Below the pieces are notes generated by a model. The model did not search any database. It worked only from the letters and a program-made list of their open reading frames with translations, and was not told the DNA's origin. This document shows, in pieces, positions 4,104 to 5,175 of a stretch of DNA of 5,175 nucleotides. The stretch spans positions 1 through 5,175 of the forward strand of contig JAACZX010000563.1 in NCBI GenBank assembly GCA_009996555.1, written 5' to 3'. This DNA comes from Chitinophagaceae bacterium (lineage in GTDB: Bacteria > Bacteroidota > Bacteroidia > Chitinophagales > Chitinophagaceae). The number at the start of each line of letters is the position of its first letter. Position 1 is the stretch's first letter. The position numbers and the translations under genes were made by a program.

Positions 4104-5075
4104 ATGCTTAAAATAGCGGTATTTGGCACCGGCCATCTCGGAAAGTTTCATCTTAACAACTGGAAAGAAATTGAAGGTGTGGAAATTGTTGGCTTTTATG
4201 ACCCAAACGACAAGGCTGCCAAAGCGGTAGCAGAGAAATACCAGATACAGCGCTTTACCGATCCCGAAGAACTGATGACCCTTTGCGATGCAGCTGATAT
4301 TGTGGCCCCTACCAATTACCACTTTGAACTTTGCCAGATGGCTGTGCGGAAAGGCAAGCATGTGTTTGTTGAAAAGCCCATGTGCAATACAATGGATGAG
4401 GCCAATGAACTGGTAAAACTGGTAAGGGAGGCAAACATTAAACTGCAGGTGGGACATGTAGAACGTTTCAACCCGGCTTTCCTGGCCGTGAAGGATATGA
4501 AGCTGAACCCCATGTTTATTGAAGTACACCGCCTCTCGCAGTTTAATCCAAGGGGTACAGAAGTGAGTGTGATCCTTGACCTCATGATCCATGATATTGA
4601 TATCATCATGAGCCTGGTAAAAAGTGATGTAAAGAATGTTTATGCAAACGGTGTGGCTGTAATGACCGATACACCGGACATTGCCAACGTTCGTATTGAG
4701 TTTGATAATGGTTGCGTGGCCAACCTTACCAGCAGCCGCATTAGTATGAAGAAGATGCGGAAGATCCGCCTCTTTCAACGTGATGCGTATATTGGCATTG
4801 ATTTCCTTGAAAAGAAATCGGAGGTCATACGCATGAAAAATGCAGAGGATAAAGATGCTTTTACCTTTGATATAGAAACAAACAACGGCAAAAAAACCAT
4901 CGCCATTGCAAACCCTGTCGTAAAAGAAGTGAATGCAATCAGGATGGAACTGGAACATTTCAGAGATGCTGTTTTATATGATCACCCTATACCCGTTAGT
5001 GAAGTGGATGGTTTAAGAGCAATGGATGTTGCCCACCAGATACTTCAGAAAATACAGCGTAGCGCCGCCGTTTAA
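4104..5075 (+). CDS. Gfo/Idh/MocA family NAD(P)-dependent oxidoreductase
   Basis: The 323-aa protein has the family's two domains at normal length. An N-terminal Rossmann fold (about 1-120) carries the dinucleotide motif FGTGHLG (7-13) and the catalytic-lysine motif E-K91-P (90-92). A C-terminal alpha/beta domain contains GHVERFNP (117-124) and the D159-x-x-x-H163-x-x-D166 signature (DLMIHDID) for substrate binding and catalysis. Members oxidise or reduce sugars, inositols and nucleotide sugars in the cytosol. The exact substrate cannot be read from the sequence. The next gene starts 4 nt after the stop and resembles a sugar transferase, so a nucleotide-sugar or surface-polysaccharide step is likely. 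GnnA, the UDP-GlcNAc 3-dehydrogenase of lipid A synthesis, belongs to this superfamily and is one option. The start is supported by the short distance to TATATTTG and by the Rossmann strand at residue 3. Confidence 0.92.
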   Translation: MLKIAVFGTGHLGKFHLNNWKEIEGVEIVGFYDPNDKAAKAVAEKYQIQRFTDPEELMTLCDAADIVAPTNYHFELCQMAVRKGKHVFVEKPMCNTMDEANELVKLVREANIKLQVGHVERFNPAFLAVKDMKLNPMFIEVHRLSQFNPRGTEVSVILDLMIHDIDIIMSLVKSDVKNVYANGVAVMTDTPDIANVRIEFDNGCVANLTSSRISMKKMRKIRLFQRDAYIGIDFLEKKSEVIRMKNAEDKDAFTFDIETNNGKKTIAIANPVVKEVNAIRMELEHFRDAVLYDHPIPVSEVDGLRAMDVAHQILQKIQRSAAV

Positions 5076-5079
5076 TTTC

Positions 5080-5175
5080 ATGAAACAAACACCTCGTATA
5101 CATATTGGCTTATATGTTTTAGCCGACTGGTTTTCTGCAACCTTCGCATGGGGATTATTTTATCTCTTGCGTCGT
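5080..5175 (+). CDS. N-terminus of a membrane protein, probably polyprenyl-phosphate sugar transferase (partial)
   Basis: An open frame of 32 codons begins MKQTPRIHIGLYVLADWF and runs off the right edge. A hydrophobic, aromatic-rich segment spans about residues 8-29, followed by R-R, as in a first transmembrane helix with the positive end inside. The opening resembles the start of Bacteroidota sugar transferases of the WcaJ/exopolysaccharide glycosylphosphotransferase type, which load the first sugar phosphate onto undecaprenyl phosphate. The catalytic domain is outside the window, so this is a likely but unproven name. The 4-nt gap after the oxidoreductase stop makes co-transcription almost certain. 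Confidence 0.6.
   Translation, partial: MKQTPRIHIGLYVLADWFSATFAWGLFYLLRR

Noticed and set aside
4101..4958. Long open frame of 285 aa on the minus strand opposite the oxidoreductase
   Set aside because: It lies antiparallel within the clear Gfo/Idh/MocA gene, and its His/Phe/Cys-rich sequence is the usual shadow of such a gene.

Overview
The window looks like a piece of a Bacteroidota chromosome, probably Chitinophagaceae-like (the family is an inference from overall protein resemblance). The support is several TAnnTTTG -7 boxes, some with a T-rich -33 element exactly 19 nt upstream. A tyrosine recombinase of the Bacteroidota type and the AT-rich, SD-poor leaders point the same way.

Layout from left to right. 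Positions 1-13 hold the possible first codons of a minus-strand gene leaving the window. Positions 161-219 hold stacked alternative hairpins, including a clear intrinsic terminator on the minus strand. Positions 249-1864 are a minus-strand gene set that reads into that terminator: a conserved 252-aa protein of unknown function, a DUF5675-like protein, and two very small hydrophobic proteins. The last three are joined by stop/start overlaps. A divergent plus-strand gene (2003-2206) encodes a 67-aa basic protein that may bind DNA. It converges on a 416-aa tyrosine recombinase (3518-2268, minus), and the two share a perfect hairpin whose stem encodes the recombinase C-terminus. Upstream of the recombinase are a well-formed promoter, a symmetric inverted repeat just downstream of its predicted start of transcription, and a cluster of TGTTAACCGA repeats. 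A strong terminator and an intact tRNA-Asp(GTC) follow. To the right is what looks like core chromosome: a Gfo/Idh/MocA oxidoreductase followed after 4 nt by the start of a membrane protein that resembles a polyprenyl-phosphate sugar transferase, probably a cell-surface polysaccharide operon.

Interpretation: the left 3.7 kb reads as the integrase-proximal end of a small integrated element beside tRNA-Asp. Its cargo looks like a lysis or envelope module (two holin-sized membrane proteins and a DUF5675 protein with an H...S-x-G-C-I motif) behind an unknown, probably beta-rich 252-aa protein. No capsid, terminase, replication or conjugation gene is recognisable here, and the far end of the element is not in view, so whether it is a prophage remnant, a satellite or a distinct cargo system cannot be decided from this window.
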